From contig CACOVJ010000004.1 of the NCBI GenBank assembly GCA_902630465.1, forward strand, positions 17,407 to 81,406: 64,000 nt of DNA, written 5' to 3'. The position numbers and the translations under genes are program-made. The DNA is from an uncultured Alphaproteobacteria bacterium. GTDB taxonomy: Bacteria; Pseudomonadota; Alphaproteobacteria; HIMB59; GCA-002718135. Below, piece after piece: positions 11,983 to 23,878 of the stretch; position 1 is the stretch's first letter; every line of letters begins with the position of its first letter. The notes under the pieces are model-generated. The model did no database searches. It was not told the origin of the DNA and saw only the letters and a list, made by a program, of their open reading frames with translations.

Positions 11983-13173
11983 CTAAATTCCTAATACTAG
12001 TTGTGATGGATTTTCTAACAATTTTTTAACACTTACTAAAAAACCAACACTCTCTTTACCATCAATAATTCTATGATCATAACTTAATGCTACATACATC
12101 ATTGGTCTAATTACAATTTCATCGTCCACTACTACTGCTCTTTTTTGGATATTATGCATTCCAAGAATACCTGATTGTGGTCTATTAATAATAGGTGTGC
12201 TTAGCATAGATCCATAAACTCCACCGTTAGAAATTGTAAATGTGCCTCCAGATAAATCGTCCATCGATAATGTTCCATCTTTTGCTTTAGTACTTAAGTC
12301 AATAATACTCTTTTCAATTTGTCCAAAATTCATTGTATCAGCATCTTTTAAAACAGGAACCACAAGTCCCTTTTCAGTTCCAACTGCTATACCAATATCG
12401 AAGTGATTTTTATAAATAATATTTTCATCTTTGATTTCCGCATTAACAGCAGGAAATTCTTTTAAACTTTCTGTAACAGCTTTAACAAAGAAAGACATAA
12501 GGCCTAATTTAACTTCATATCGTTCTTGAAATTCTTTATTTTTAGAATTTCTAATTTCCATAATATGAGACATATCAACTTCATTAAACGTAGTTAATAT
12601 TGCAGCTGTGTTTTGCGCTTCTTTAAGTCTTTTTGAAATCGTCTGTCTAATTTTAGACATTTTAACAATTTCTTCTCTTTCACTAGATGTTCTTGGGTCT
12701 TTTCCTGAAGAATTAATATGTTTAACTACATCTTCTTTATTTATTCTTCCATCAGATCTAGATGATTTGATATCCTCAATACTAATATTATTTTCTTTTG
12801 CCATTTTTCTAGCTGATGGAGAAGATTTATTAGAATTTGCATCTACTTGCGGGTTTTCTTTTTTTTCTTTTTCAATGTTAGGTTCTACTTCTTTATTTTG
12901 TTGCTTGATTTTAGGTGAAACTGGTTTGTCACCTTTGCTTTCATTCAATATACCTAAGATACCTCCAATATTTATATCAGTGCCTTCTTTAACTTTAATT
13001 TCTTTTAGAGAACCTGCATGAGGAGCTGGTACTTCAACAGTTATTTTATCAGTTTCAATTTCAACTAACGGCTGATCAGCTTCGAAACTGTCGCCTATAT
13101 TTATTAGCCATTTTGAAACAGTTGCTTCTGTTATCGACTCACCAAGTGTTGGAACAATTAATTCTGTACTCAT
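11983..13173 (-). CDS. sucB: 2-oxoglutarate dehydrogenase E2, dihydrolipoyl succinyltransferase
   Basis: At 396 aa it has one N-terminal lipoyl domain with the lipoylated lysine K43 (ETDKITV), a charged Lys/Glu-rich linker at about residues 80-115, a peripheral subunit-binding domain ([13 protein letters not shown]) and the catalytic acyltransferase domain ending with SYDHRIIDG. It transfers the succinyl group to CoA in the TCA cycle. It sits 30 nt downstream of sucA and directly upstream of lpd. Confidence 0.96.
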   Translation of the reverse strand: MSTELIVPTLGESITEATVSKWLINIGDSFEADQPLVEIETDKITVEVPAPHAGSLKEIKVKEGTDINIGGILGILNESKGDKPVSPKIKQQNKEVEPNIEKEKKENPQVDANSNKSSPSARKMAKENNISIEDIKSSRSDGRINKEDVVKHINSSGKDPRTSSEREEIVKMSKIRQTISKRLKEAQNTAAILTTFNEVDMSHIMEIRNSKNKEFQERYEVKLGLMSFFVKAVTESLKEFPAVNAEIKDENIIYKNHFDIGIAVGTEKGLVVPVLKDADTMNFGQIEKSIIDLSTKAKDGTLSMDDLSGGTFTISNGGVYGSMLSTPIINRPQSGILGMHNIQKRAVVVDDEIVIRPMMYVALSYDHRIIDGKESVGFLVSVKKLLENPSQLVLGI

Positions 13174-13203
13174 TTATATTACTTTAATAACATTTAGTTA
13201 TAT

Positions 13204-16107
13204 TTATTCAATTGGCAGATTTGTTTTTAATTTTGTTGACACGCCTGCCCAGGATTTTTTAACATTTTTAATATCTCCTTCGGTTGCAAGACTAATAATA
13301 TTTTCCTGATTTGTTATGTGCCTTGGGAGTGATCCAGCAGCAGGTGAAGCAGCAGGGCTTCTGCCGACGTAGTAAAGTTCTTTTTGTTTAACACCAGCTT
13401 CTGACATCACACTTTCAATTCTACTTCTAGCAAATCCCCATGCACCCATATTCTTTGGTTCTTCTTGAACCCATAATATTTCAGCATCTTTGTAATTTAT
13501 AAGTTCATCCTTAAATATTTCATATGGAAATGGATATATTTGTTCAAGACGAATAATTGCAAAGTTTTTAATATTTAACTTTTCCAATCTATCTTGAATT
13601 TCAAAATATATTTTTCCAGAACATAATAATAATCTCTTTTTTTTCTTTTTTTCACTATTAGGAATCAAGTCAGTTAATATTCTATGAAACGTTGAGCCAT
13701 TTATAAATTGATCAATATCAGATGTATTTTTCTTATGTCTCAAGGTTGATTTTGGTGTAAAAATTATTAGTGGTTTTCTGAAGTTTCTATGCAATTGTCT
13801 TCTTAAAACATGAAAATAGTTTGCAGGACTAGTACAGTTAATTATTTGCATATTATCTTCAGCACACATTTGGAGAAATCGTTCCAATCGTCCGCTTGTA
13901 TGTTCTGGCCCTTGACCTTCATGACCATGAGGTAATAACAAAGTTAGGCCTGACATTCTTAACCATTTTCTTTCACCAGAACTAATGAATTGATCAATCA
14001 TAATTTGTGCTCCATTAGCAAAGTCACCAAATTGAGCTTCCCAAATTACCAATGTTTTAGGATCTGCTTGTGAGTAACCGTATTCAAAACCAAGAACTCC
14101 AAATTCGGATAAAAAACTATCAACTATTTCAAAGTAACCTTGTTTTTGTTGGAAATGTCTTAAAGGTACATGTCTTTTTTCATTTACTTGATCATATAAG
14201 ACTCCATGTCGATGACTAAAAGTTCCACGTCCAACATCTTGACCTGAAAGCCTAACTCCATATCCTTCGTTTAGAAGTGTAGCAAATGCTAGACTCTCAG
14301 CAGTTGCCCAATCAATATTTTTTCCATTAACAACTGACTCTAATCTTTCACTATAGATTTTTTGGATTCTTTTATGTGCATTAAATTCACTTGGAATAAG
14401 ATGTATTTTTTTTGCTATATCAATTAGTTCCTCTTTCTTTACAGAAGTTTTTCCTCGTCTTGCATCAAAAGTTGCAGTTGATAGACCGGTCCATGTACCT
14501 TCAAGCCAGTCAGCTTTATTGGGGTTATAATTTTTTGCTGCTTCAAATTCTTGATCTAAAAAAGATTTAAAATCATCAACTATATTTTTTGATTCTTCTT
14601 CAGTCATAGTAGAGTTATCAACTAATTTCTTTTCATAAATTTTTCTTGTTGTTGGATGACTTTTTATTGCTTTGTACATTAACGGTTGAGTAAATGAAGG
14701 TTCATCAGCCTCATTGTGACCAGATCTTCGATAACAGAACATATCTACAACTACATCAACTTTAAACTTATTTCTAAATTCTGTTGCTAAACGACAAACA
14801 TGAACTACGGCTTCAGGATCATCTCCATTAACATGAAATATTGGAGCCTGAACCATTTTCGCAATTTCAGTACAATATGGTGCCGATCTTCCATATTGAG
14901 GCATTGTAGTAAACCCAATTTGATTGTTTATAACAAAGTGTATAGTACCACCTGTCCTAAAACCCCTTAGTTGTGACATAGCAAATGTTTCAGCTACTAC
15001 ACCTTGACCAGCCACAGCAGCATCTCCGTGAATTAATAAAGCAATTACTTTATCTGTATTTTTATCTTTGGATAAAGTCTGTTTAGCTCTTACCTTTCCA
15101 ACAACTACAGGATTTACTGCTTCAAGGTGAGATGGATTAGATGTTAAAGATAAATGGATTTTTTTACTTTCAAATTCTCTATCTGTAGATACTCCTAAAT
15201 GATATTTTACATCACCTGATCCAAGAACTTCATTTGGATCATTAATTGAACCTTGAAACTTTGATAAAATATTTTTGTAGGACATCTCCAAAACGCTTGA
15301 GAGCAAGGTTAATCGTCCTCTATGAGCAGTACCGATAATTATATCTTCAATACCTGATATACATGCTTGTTTAACAATTTGTTCGATACCAGGGATCATT
15401 GACTCACCACCTTCGATACCATATCTTTTTGTGCCTAGAAATTTCTTATCTAAAAATTGTTCAAACAATTCAGATTCAACTATTCTTTTATAAATTGCTT
15501 TTTTTCCTTCACTTGTAAAGTTAGTTTTATTTCTAACTTCTTCTATTCTTTCTTGAACCCATTGCTTCTGATCAGCTTGTTGAATATGCAAAAATTCTAC
15601 ACCTATTGATGAACAATATGTTTCTTTTAATATTCTAATTATATCTTTTAGCTTGCCTCTATCCAATCCCAGACTGCCATCAATGAATATTTCTCTATTT
15701 AAATCGCTGTCAGAAAAACCATAGCTTTTATAATCAAGTTCAGGTGGGTAGTCTCTTTCTAAGATTTTAAGTGGGTCTAAATCTGCAATTAAATGTCCGT
15801 TTATTCTAAAAGCTCTTATCAGTCTTAATGCTCTTATAGAATCTAAAGTTGATGTTTTAAAACTATCAAAATCAATATTTTGAATAGATCTTATTTTTTT
15901 ATCAAAAGAAATATCATCAATTACGTTCGATGGTCTCTGTTTCCATTCAGGTCCACCAAAGTCTTTTAATACTGAATAGTCGTCTTCATTTAAATTGCTA
16001 AAGAAATCTTTCCAGTTACTATCAACACTATCAGGATTGTCTTTGTATTTAAAATATAATTCTGCAACATAAGGTGCATTTGCACTATTTAAAAAAGAAT
16101 CATTCAT
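13204..16107 (-). CDS. sucA: 2-oxoglutarate dehydrogenase E1
   Basis: The 967-aa protein matches the thiamine-diphosphate E1 component. It has the N-terminal E2-binding segment (APYVAELYFKYKDNP), the HRGRL motif, HGDAAVAGQGVV, and the C-terminal transketolase-like domain with GQDVGRGTFSHRH. It decarboxylates 2-oxoglutarate and succinylates E2. Full length and uninterrupted. The 50-nt gap after sucD is the largest inside the sucCDAB-lpd group and has no obvious terminator. Confidence 0.97.
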   Translation of the reverse strand: MNDSFLNSANAPYVAELYFKYKDNPDSVDSNWKDFFSNLNEDDYSVLKDFGGPEWKQRPSNVIDDISFDKKIRSIQNIDFDSFKTSTLDSIRALRLIRAFRINGHLIADLDPLKILERDYPPELDYKSYGFSDSDLNREIFIDGSLGLDRGKLKDIIRILKETYCSSIGVEFLHIQQADQKQWVQERIEEVRNKTNFTSEGKKAIYKRIVESELFEQFLDKKFLGTKRYGIEGGESMIPGIEQIVKQACISGIEDIIIGTAHRGRLTLLSSVLEMSYKNILSKFQGSINDPNEVLGSGDVKYHLGVSTDREFESKKIHLSLTSNPSHLEAVNPVVVGKVRAKQTLSKDKNTDKVIALLIHGDAAVAGQGVVAETFAMSQLRGFRTGGTIHFVINNQIGFTTMPQYGRSAPYCTEIAKMVQAPIFHVNGDDPEAVVHVCRLATEFRNKFKVDVVVDMFCYRRSGHNEADEPSFTQPLMYKAIKSHPTTRKIYEKKLVDNSTMTEEESKNIVDDFKSFLDQEFEAAKNYNPNKADWLEGTWTGLSTATFDARRGKTSVKKEELIDIAKKIHLIPSEFNAHKRIQKIYSERLESVVNGKNIDWATAESLAFATLLNEGYGVRLSGQDVGRGTFSHRHGVLYDQVNEKRHVPLRHFQQKQGYFEIVDSFLSEFGVLGFEYGYSQADPKTLVIWEAQFGDFANGAQIMIDQFISSGERKWLRMSGLTLLLPHGHEGQGPEHTSGRLERFLQMCAEDNMQIINCTSPANYFHVLRRQLHRNFRKPLIIFTPKSTLRHKKNTSDIDQFINGSTFHRILTDLIPNSEKKKKKRLLLCSGKIYFEIQDRLEKLNIKNFAIIRLEQIYPFPYEIFKDELINYKDAEILWVQEEPKNMGAWGFARSRIESVMSEAGVKQKELYYVGRSPAASPAAGSLPRHITNQENIISLATEGDIKNVKKSWAGVSTKLKTNLPIE

Positions 16108-16157
16108 ATAGGCTCATTACTATTATTTTTAATAAAGGATAATTGAAGAAATAGAAC

Positions 16158-17042
16158 TTAAATATTCCCATTTTGCATTGCTGTTTTCATTATTCTTCCT
16201 AAAGAAGCTGGTGATTTTGATACAAATACACCTGCTTTTTCTAAAGAATCAATTTTAGAACGAGCAGTGCCTTTTGAACCTGAAACTATCGCACCGGCAT
16301 GACCCATTCGTTTGCCTTTTGGTGCTGATTGTCCAGCTATAAATGCAGAGATGGGTTTTTTGATTTTTGAATTAGAAATAAATTCAGCAGCATTTTCTTC
16401 CTCTTCACCTCCTATTTCACCAATCATTAAAATTCCTTCAGTTTCGTCATCATCTAAAAACAATTTTATACAATCTACAAAATTGATTCCATGTATTGGA
16501 TCTCCTCCAATTCCTACACATGTTGATTGTCCTAGTCCTACTTCTGTTGTCTGAGCTACGGCTTCATAAGTCAATGTTCCTGATCTACTCACAATCCCAA
16601 TTTTACCTTTTTTATGGATAAAACTTGGCATAATTCCTATTTTACACTCTGAAGGTGTAATCAGACCTGGGCAGTTAGGTCCGACAAGATATGTTTTTTT
16701 TTCTATTATTCTTTTTTTAATATCGATCATATCCAAAACTGGGATACCCTCTGTAATACAAACTATTAGTTCAATATTTGCATCTAAAGCTTCATGAATT
16801 GCTTTAGTTGCAAACTTAGCCGGAACATAAATAACTGTTGCATTTGCTTCAGTTTGTTTGACTGCTTCTGCTACTGTATTAAATACTGGTAAATTTAAAT
16901 GGGTTTGCCCACCCTTGCCTGGGGTTACGCCGCCTACCATGTTAGTTCCATAAGCTATTGCCTGTTCTGAATGGTAGGTTCCTTGAGAACCAGTAAATCC
17001 TTGGCAAATGACTCTCGTATTTTTATTAATTAAAATAGACAT
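16158..17042 (-). CDS. sucD: Succinyl-CoA synthetase subunit alpha
   Basis: The 294-aa protein has the CoA-binding Rossmann domain ([12 protein letters not shown]) and the ligase domain with the phosphorylated histidine H248 in MGHAGAIV. With SucC it makes ATP or GTP from succinyl-CoA. The start shares one base with the sucC stop. Confidence 0.97.
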   Translation of the reverse strand: MSILINKNTRVICQGFTGSQGTYHSEQAIAYGTNMVGGVTPGKGGQTHLNLPVFNTVAEAVKQTEANATVIYVPAKFATKAIHEALDANIELIVCITEGIPVLDMIDIKKRIIEKKTYLVGPNCPGLITPSECKIGIMPSFIHKKGKIGIVSRSGTLTYEAVAQTTEVGLGQSTCVGIGGDPIHGINFVDCIKLFLDDDETEGILMIGEIGGEEEENAAEFISNSKIKKPISAFIAGQSAPKGKRMGHAGAIVSGSKGTARSKIDSLEKAGVFVSKSPASLGRIMKTAMQNGNI

Positions 17043-18226
17043 TATTCTGAAAGTTGTACAGCTTTTTGCGCTGCAATAGAAAAATCATCAATAGAAATTA
17101 ATCCTAAAGATGAATTATTGATTATATCTCTTCCTTCTTGTGAATTTGTTCCTTGAAATCTCACTACAACTGGAAGTTTGAAATCTAATTCTTTAATTGC
17201 ATCTATGATACCATTAGCGATCATATCACAATGAATAATGCCTCCAAAAATATTGATGAATACTGATTTTACATTCTTATCGGATTGAATAATTTTAAAA
17301 GCTCTAATTGCTCTTTCTTTATTTGCAGTACCGCCCAAATCCAAAAAGTTTGCTGGCTCCATTCCAAATTGTTTAATTATATCCATTGTTGCCATAGCCA
17401 AACCAGCTCCATTGACCATACAACCAATTTTTCCATCAAGCTTTATATAAGCCATATCATTTTCAGATGCTTCAAGTTCTAATTTGTTTTCTTCTGATGT
17501 ATCTTTTAGTTTTTCAATTTCTTGTTGTCTAAAAAGAGCATTATCATCAATATTAATTTTCGCGTCGAGCAAAATTAATTTTTCATCTTTTGTTACTACT
17601 AATGGATTTATTTCAATTAAAGACGCATCTATTTCAACATATGCACGGCATAAATTAGAAATAATTTCTTTAAACTGATTAAATTCATTAATTGAAAAGT
17701 TTAATTTTTTTTGAAGATTATCACTAACTATAATATTTTCTGAATTATCAAAATGGATATAATGAATTCGTTCCGGACTCTTTTCAGCAACATCTTCAAT
17801 ATCTATTCCTCCAGCATCAGAGACCATCAACATTAATTTTGACAGTTTTCTGTCTAGCAAAATACTTAAATAGTACTCTCTATCAATTTCACATCCAGCT
17901 TCTAAATAAACTCTTTTTACAAGCTTTCCTTCATTTCCTGTTTGTTTTGTAACTAAGGTATTTCCCATCATTCCCATAGCAATTTTTCGAGCATCTTCAG
18001 AAGTATTGCTAATTTGAACCCCACCTTTTTCATTAAATGGTTTTAAAAATTTTCCAGCTCCTCTTCCACCTGCATGTATCTGTGATTTAATTACCCACGG
18101 TGGGCCCTTAATATTTTCTATGTCTTTACTGAAATTATCAATGTTTTCTATATAGCTTTTACCCTGCAATATAGGTAAATTATACTTTCTTAGGAGGTCT
18201 TTAGCTTGATACTCATGTAAATTCAT
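17042..18226 (-). CDS. sucC: Succinyl-CoA synthetase subunit beta
   Basis: The 394-aa protein starts [15 protein letters not shown], the standard SucC N-terminus, and has an ATP-grasp domain ([16 protein letters not shown]) and the C-terminal flavodoxin-like domain ([10 protein letters not shown]). It supplies the nucleotide and succinate binding parts of the enzyme. It lies 41 nt downstream of mdh. Confidence 0.97.
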   Translation of the reverse strand: MNLHEYQAKDLLRKYNLPILQGKSYIENIDNFSKDIENIKGPPWVIKSQIHAGGRGAGKFLKPFNEKGGVQISNTSEDARKIAMGMMGNTLVTKQTGNEGKLVKRVYLEAGCEIDREYYLSILLDRKLSKLMLMVSDAGGIDIEDVAEKSPERIHYIHFDNSENIIVSDNLQKKLNFSINEFNQFKEIISNLCRAYVEIDASLIEINPLVVTKDEKLILLDAKINIDDNALFRQQEIEKLKDTSEENKLELEASENDMAYIKLDGKIGCMVNGAGLAMATMDIIKQFGMEPANFLDLGGTANKERAIRAFKIIQSDKNVKSVFINIFGGIIHCDMIANGIIDAIKELDFKLPVVVRFQGTNSQEGRDIINNSSLGLISIDDFSIAAQKAVQLSE

Positions 18227-18267
18227 TTTGATTAAAACTTATTAGTTAGATTAATTAGTAAAGACAA

Positions 18268-19248
<981 letters not shown>

Positions 19249-20043
19249 TTATAATTCTGTAACAATAGCCTTTTTTAAACCGGCAATTTCCTTTGCAGGA
19301 TTTAACCCCTTGGGACAAGAGCGAGTGCAATTCATTATTGAGTGACATCTATAAAGTTTTAACGAGTCATTTATTGCAGTTAATCTTTTTTTTCTTTCAG
19401 CATCACGAGAGTCTTCTACCCATCTTGCTGCTTGTAGTAATACAGCTGGTCCTAAATATTCATCTCCATTCCACCAATAACTTGGACAAGATGTTGTACA
19501 ACAAAAGCATAAAACACATTCCCATTTTCCATCCAGTTTTTCTCTATCTTGTGGTGATTGTTTTTTTTCTTCATTTTGACTGTCTAAATTTTTACCATTT
19601 GACTTAGATCTTTCGAGCCACGGTTTAATTGATGCTAATTGCTCATAAGCTTTACTCAAATCCGGTACTAAATCTTTAACAACTCGCATATGGGGTAGTG
19701 GATAAATTTTAATATCTTTTTTTACATCAGACATACTTTTTAGGCACGCAAGAGTATTAACTCCATCAATATTCATTGCACAAGAACCACAAACGCCCTC
19801 TCGGCAAGATCTTCTAAATGTAAGTGTAGGGTCAATCTCGTTTTTAATTTTCATAAGTGCGTCTAAAACCATTGGACCACACTTACTCTGATCAATTTCA
19901 TAAGTATCTAATCTTGGATTTTTATCATCCTCGGGGTCCCATCTATAAATTACTAATTTTTTTGGTGATTCAGCTACTTCTTTACTAGAATGCAGTTTGC
20001 CGTTTGTTACTTTTGAATTTGCGGGAAGTGAAAACTCAACCAT
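19249..20043 (-). CDS. sdhB: Succinate dehydrogenase iron-sulfur subunit
   Basis: It carries three cysteine clusters: a plant ferredoxin-type 2Fe-2S set ([10 protein letters not shown]), and [12 protein letters not shown] plus [15 protein letters not shown] for the 4Fe-4S and 3Fe-4S centres. It passes electrons from SdhA to the membrane quinone site. The frame is open one codon earlier with TTG, but the ATG at 20043 shares one base with the sdhA stop (TGATG) and is preferred, giving 264 aa. Confidence 0.96.
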   Translation of the reverse strand: MVEFSLPANSKVTNGKLHSSKEVAESPKKLVIYRWDPEDDKNPRLDTYEIDQSKCGPMVLDALMKIKNEIDPTLTFRRSCREGVCGSCAMNIDGVNTLACLKSMSDVKKDIKIYPLPHMRVVKDLVPDLSKAYEQLASIKPWLERSKSNGKNLDSQNEEKKQSPQDREKLDGKWECVLCFCCTTSCPSYWWNGDEYLGPAVLLQAARWVEDSRDAERKKRLTAINDSLKLYRCHSIMNCTRSCPKGLNPAKEIAGLKKAIVTEL

Positions 20044-21836
20044 CAATAAACTCTTTTTTTAGGTGGAATTGGCTGAACATGGTTTGTTAATGTATTCATA
20101 TGGACTGCTCTTGAACCCATACTTACATCACCTTTTTCATTCAACCAAGCTAGAGAGTGAACTAACCAATTCTTATCATCTCTCTCTTTATAATCTTCAC
20201 GCGCATGCGCACCCCTACTTTCTTTTCTATTAAGAGCAGAATATAATGTTACTTTCGATTGAGCCATTAGATTATGGAGTTCCAGTGCTTCAACAAGATC
20301 AGTATTAAATACTAGTGAATTATCTTTAATATCAATGTTATCCATTGAGCTTTCAATTTCCTGATATTCTTCAATACCTTTAGAAATTAAATCATGGGTT
20401 CTAAATACTGCACATTTTTTTTGCATAACATGTTGCATTGTTGTTCTAAGTTCACCCGTCGTTGAACTACCTTTGCTGTATCTAATTTTGTCAAATCTTT
20501 GAATGATATCATCTGTTTTAGATTTGCTTATCTCAATCTTTTTCGAATTTGGTTTTACTTTTTCTTTACAAGTTAAACTTGCTGCTTTTCCAAAAACTAC
20601 TAAATCAATAAGTGAATTTGTTCCAAGTCTATTTGCTCCATGAACGGAAACACAAGCTGCTTCACCTACTGCCATCAAACCTTCACAAACATTATCTTGA
20701 TTTTGTTTAGTTGGTCTCAGAACTTCTGTCCTATAGTTAGTTGGAATACCTCCCATGTTATAGTGAACAGTTGGCAAAACAGGTATTGGATCTTTAGTTA
20801 AGTCTACTCCTGCAAATATTTTTGCAGTTTCTGAAATTCCTGGTAATCTTTTATGTAATGTGTCAGCATCTATGTGTTCGAGATGGAGAAGCACATGATC
20901 AGAATTATCTCCACACCCTCTATTTTCACTTATTTCTATAGTCATAGCCCTGCTAACAACATCTCTTGAAGCTAAATCTTTAGCATTCGGCGCATAACGT
21001 TCCATAAATCTTTCACCATCACTATTAGTTAAATAACCTCCTTCACCTCTAGCTCCTTCGGTTATTAAGACTCCGGCTCCATACACACCAGTAGGATGAA
21101 ATTGAATAAATTCCATGTCAGATAATGGTAAGTCTTGTCTTAAAGCCATTGCACTTCCATCGCCTGTACAGATATGTGCACTAGTTGATGAAAAGTAAGC
21201 TCTTCCATATCCACCTGTAGCAAGTATGGTTTGGTGGGATAAAAAACGATGTATAGAACCATCTTCTAAACACCATGCAACAGCTCCAATACAATTGCCA
21301 TTATCATCAGAAATCAAATCAAGGACAAAGTATTCAATAAAAAATTCAACATTATTTTTTAACGATTGTTGATAAAGAGTATGCAGTAATGCATGACCTG
21401 TTCTGTCAGCCGCAGCACAAGCTCTCATAGCTGGTGCACCCTCACCATTATTTGTGAGATGACCGCCAAAGGGTCTTTGATATATTTTACCATCATCTGT
21501 CCTGCTGAAGGGCATACCGTAATCTTCAAGTTCAATTACTGCTTCTGGTGCTTTAGAACATAAATACTCAATAGCATCTTGATCACCCAACCAATCAGAT
21601 CCCTTGACCGTGTCATACATGTGCCATTTCCAATTATCTTCACCCATATTTCCTAAGGCTGCACCTATTCCTCCTTGAGCGGCTACGGTATGACTCCTTG
21701 TAGGAAAAACTTTCGAAATACATGCTGTTTTTAGACCAGCTTCTGCACATCCTAAGGTTGCTCTTAAACCTGATCCTCCAGCACCAATCACAACAACATC
21801 ATAATGATGGTCAATTATATTATATGAGTTAGGCAT
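20043..21836 (-). CDS. sdhA: Succinate dehydrogenase flavoprotein subunit
   Basis: The 597-aa protein has the FAD-binding GAGGSGLRA, the histidine that binds FAD covalently ([11 protein letters not shown]), and the active-site region [21 protein letters not shown]. It oxidises succinate to fumarate on the cytoplasmic face of complex II. It overlaps sdhD by 8 nt. Confidence 0.98.
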   Translation of the reverse strand: MPNSYNIIDHHYDVVVIGAGGSGLRATLGCAEAGLKTACISKVFPTRSHTVAAQGGIGAALGNMGEDNWKWHMYDTVKGSDWLGDQDAIEYLCSKAPEAVIELEDYGMPFSRTDDGKIYQRPFGGHLTNNGEGAPAMRACAAADRTGHALLHTLYQQSLKNNVEFFIEYFVLDLISDDNGNCIGAVAWCLEDGSIHRFLSHQTILATGGYGRAYFSSTSAHICTGDGSAMALRQDLPLSDMEFIQFHPTGVYGAGVLITEGARGEGGYLTNSDGERFMERYAPNAKDLASRDVVSRAMTIEISENRGCGDNSDHVLLHLEHIDADTLHKRLPGISETAKIFAGVDLTKDPIPVLPTVHYNMGGIPTNYRTEVLRPTKQNQDNVCEGLMAVGEAACVSVHGANRLGTNSLIDLVVFGKAASLTCKEKVKPNSKKIEISKSKTDDIIQRFDKIRYSKGSSTTGELRTTMQHVMQKKCAVFRTHDLISKGIEEYQEIESSMDNIDIKDNSLVFNTDLVEALELHNLMAQSKVTLYSALNRKESRGAHAREDYKERDDKNWLVHSLAWLNEKGDVSMGSRAVHMNTLTNHVQPIPPKKRVY

Positions 21837-22167
21837 TAAAAATAGCTGTTTTTATTATAAAAAAAGTTAATAATATCATTAAAAAATACGAAGTTAAGTT
21901 AATTCCCCATTTACTTAAATTATAAATTTTTTTCGATGTGACATAATCATCTATTATTGTTTGAAGGCCTAATTTTGCGTGCAATAGCATGGCTATCATC
22001 ATTACATAAAATAAAAGTGAGTTTAAATAGGATTGAAAAAAGCTAATTGTTTCATCATACTCCATTTTAGAAAGTGAAATTGCAGAATATATGAACCAAA
22101 AAGTTAGTGGTATGAGTAATGATGCTGTAATTCTTTGGATCACCCATTTTAAAGCATAATTTTTCAT
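21829..22167 (-). CDS. sdhD: Succinate dehydrogenase membrane anchor subunit D
   Basis: A 112-aa membrane protein with three hydrophobic helices and the SdhD pattern [11 protein letters not shown] near the N-terminus and [14 protein letters not shown], in which the His is the likely haem ligand and the Asp-Tyr pair contributes to the quinone site. The open frame extends to 22269 inside sdhC; I choose the ATG at 22167 because it forms an ATGA overlap with the sdhC stop and gives the normal length. Confidence 0.9.
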   Translation of the reverse strand: MKNYALKWVIQRITASLLIPLTFWFIYSAISLSKMEYDETISFFQSYLNSLLFYVMMIAMLLHAKLGLQTIIDDYVTSKKIYNLSKWGINLTSYFLMILLTFFIIKTAIFNA

Positions 22168-22535
22168 ACTAGAAGCCAAACCGCTATAGTGGATGAAAGT
22201 GTTAGGAACAGTACTATGTATCCAGATCGATATACAGTAGTTAAATCCATTCCAATTCCAAATGACCAATAGAGCTTTCTGCAGCCATTATAAAGGTGGT
22301 AGAAAATACCAATCGTCCAAATTAAAAGAATAAACTTAAATAAAATATTTTTTGAAATTATCTCAAAATATATAAAATAATTTGGGCCCAGACTTATAAG
22401 TAAAAACCAAATTGCAATTAGAATTGTTCCTAAACTTAGCCCAATTCCAGTTATGCGATGAAATATTGAAAAAAGGGCTGTAAGTACCTTTTTGTGTATT
22501 GATAGATGTGGTGATAATGGGCGATTATCAGTCAT
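22164..22535 (-). CDS. sdhC: Succinate dehydrogenase cytochrome b556 subunit
   Basis: The 123-aa protein starts with RPLSPHLSIHK and has FHRITGIGLSLG, the SdhC signature with the quinone-site Ser/Arg region, and a haem-ligand His in YHLYNGCRKL. Three transmembrane helices are evident. It is the first gene of the sdhCDAB-mdh-sucCDAB-lpd block, so the promoter should lie in the 356-bp region upstream. Confidence 0.93.
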   Translation of the reverse strand: MTDNRPLSPHLSIHKKVLTALFSIFHRITGIGLSLGTILIAIWFLLISLGPNYFIYFEIISKNILFKFILLIWTIGIFYHLYNGCRKLYWSFGIGMDLTTVYRSGYIVLFLTLSSTIAVWLLV

Positions 22536-22891
22536 TGTATGCTTATAATTTTAATAGTTATATTTACTTAAGTATATATTTTTCCTAGAATTTCAAAAAA
22601 AAACGAGCATTTGAAATATTCTTATTTAGTAAAAGAAAATTATCTAAATTGTTAATAAAATTGATAAAACAAGGTAAAACTTAATATAAATAATACTAAA
22701 AAATCGCTATATTCCTTGAATTTTATACAGATTAATATTATTCTGAAAAAGCCGGATAATACTTAATTTCTTTGCTTCGGAGGAACGCCAAGAGATTTTA
22801 ATCATCTTACCCGCCGTTTGATGATTATATGAGTTTCTATTCTAGAGAAGTGTCTGCCAAGGTACTAACTAGTTGAGATATCCGGCTTTTT
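22536..22891. other. Intergenic region of about 356 bp upstream of sdhC
   Basis: The part nearest sdhC (22536-22744) is very AT-rich and holds no credible ORF; it must contain the promoter of the sdh-suc block, but no single -35/-10 pair stands out. The distal part (22745-22892) is markedly less AT-rich and is occupied by the structured element described separately. Confidence 0.6.
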
Positions 22892-22892
22892 C
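22745..22892. ncRNA. Candidate structured RNA of about 148 nt, possibly 6S-like
   Basis: The element is closed by a perfect 14-bp inverted repeat (22745-22758 against 22879-22892, containing AGCCGGAT/ATCCGGCT). Inside is a second perfect 8-bp hairpin (22799-22806 with 22820-22827) with a 13-nt CCGCC-containing loop. The sequence between is weakly paired, giving a rod with an internal bubble. The interior is distinctly more GC-rich than its surroundings and has no ORF. Size and shape recall alphaproteobacterial 6S RNA, but I could not match conserved 6S sequence. I rejected SRP RNA and tmRNA. The strand is unresolved: both ends of the repeat give a T-run after the stem. The right arm abuts the stop codon of the adjacent hydrolase gene. 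Confidence 0.45.
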
Positions 22893-23878
22893 TATTTAAG
22901 ATTAGAATTGAAAAATAATTCCATCTTATCAGCATATTCTTCTGGATATTTTATCATACTATCAACGTGATTTGAATCTTTGGCAAGCCAGTATTGTGCG
23001 TTAATTCTATTTTTTGCAGTATAGTTTTTGTAGTATTCAAAATGTCTAGTTAATACTCTTGTATCATTGTCGCCATGAGTAAAAAAGTATGACTGTGTTT
23101 TAGTAAGCTTAAAAGCTGGAGATAATAAAGTAGGATCGATACCAGTTAAGATTTTCCCAGCAAAACTTACTGCTGGTCCAAATTCAATTGACAATCCATA
23201 CCTTGCTATTTCATCTGTTAGAGCCATATTGAATTCAGCTATTGGACTATCAGACCATATTGCTAAAATTTCTGGCTCCTCATATGCTGCAAATATAGAA
23301 GTACTAGCACCAAGAGATATTCCATGTAGCCCAATCTGATTACTCTTAAAACCAATATTTTTTAAAAAATCGAAAGCTCCTAGGATATCTTTATAGCTTT
23401 TTAAACCTAAATCTTCATATTCAGAAGTTCTATCACTTTGTCCATAATTTCTTAAATCTATTGTTAAAACATTAAAGTTTTTACTAACTAATAGAGATGT
23501 AATTAAATTAGATTCTGATTTGCATTTACCATTAGGATTTATACCGTGTGTAACTATTATAATTGGTCTATTTGGAAAATAATTAAATAGCCAACCATTT
23601 ATTTTTATATCTTTTTCTCTTGATAAAAAATATACATCTTGCCACTCATCTAAATGATAATTTTTATATGGAAAATTTTCTCTGAGTTTTCTCTGTAAAA
23701 TATCATCGTATTCGTGTGCATCAATTGATGTGCTCCAAGTATTTGGCAGTGATCCTTCGTGCATACCACAAGAAAAATCAATTTTTAAAATTTGGTAAGC
23801 TACGTAGAAACCAGCACCATAATAAATAAAAATTATGATAATAAATATACTGATTAGATATTTTAATAATTTTTTCAT
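22892..23878 (-). CDS. Membrane-anchored alpha/beta hydrolase
   Basis: The 328-aa protein has an N-terminal hydrophobic segment (residues about 4-30) that anchors or exports it, then an alpha/beta hydrolase fold. The nucleophile elbow is GISLG with Ser188; likely partners are Asp270 or Asp272 (FFTHGDNDT) and His304 (SNHVDS). The oxyanion region is VTHGINPNG. It resembles the BEM46/YqkD-like esterase group; the substrate is unknown. It overlaps zapE by 4 nt (ATGA), so it is probably cotranscribed with it. Confidence 0.82.
   Translation of the reverse strand: MKKLLKYLISIFIIIIFIYYGAGFYVAYQILKIDFSCGMHEGSLPNTWSTSIDAHEYDDILQRKLRENFPYKNYHLDEWQDVYFLSREKDIKINGWLFNYFPNRPIIIVTHGINPNGKCKSESNLITSLLVSKNFNVLTIDLRNYGQSDRTSEYEDLGLKSYKDILGAFDFLKNIGFKSNQIGLHGISLGASTSIFAAYEEPEILAIWSDSPIAEFNMALTDEIARYGLSIEFGPAVSFAGKILTGIDPTLLSPAFKLTKTQSYFFTHGDNDTRVLTRHFEYYKNYTAKNRINAQYWLAKDSNHVDSMIKYPEEYADKMELFFNSNLK

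Noticed and set aside
12608..13021. 137-aa plus-strand ORF
   Set aside because: It lies wholly opposite sucB in a region whose lipoyl, linker and binding domains are clear in the other strand.
22745..22892. SRP 4.5S RNA, tmRNA or RNase P RNA
   Set aside because: CGGAGGAACGCC looks a little like the SRP loop, but the conserved partner strand is absent; no tmRNA or RNase P core motif is seen on either strand.
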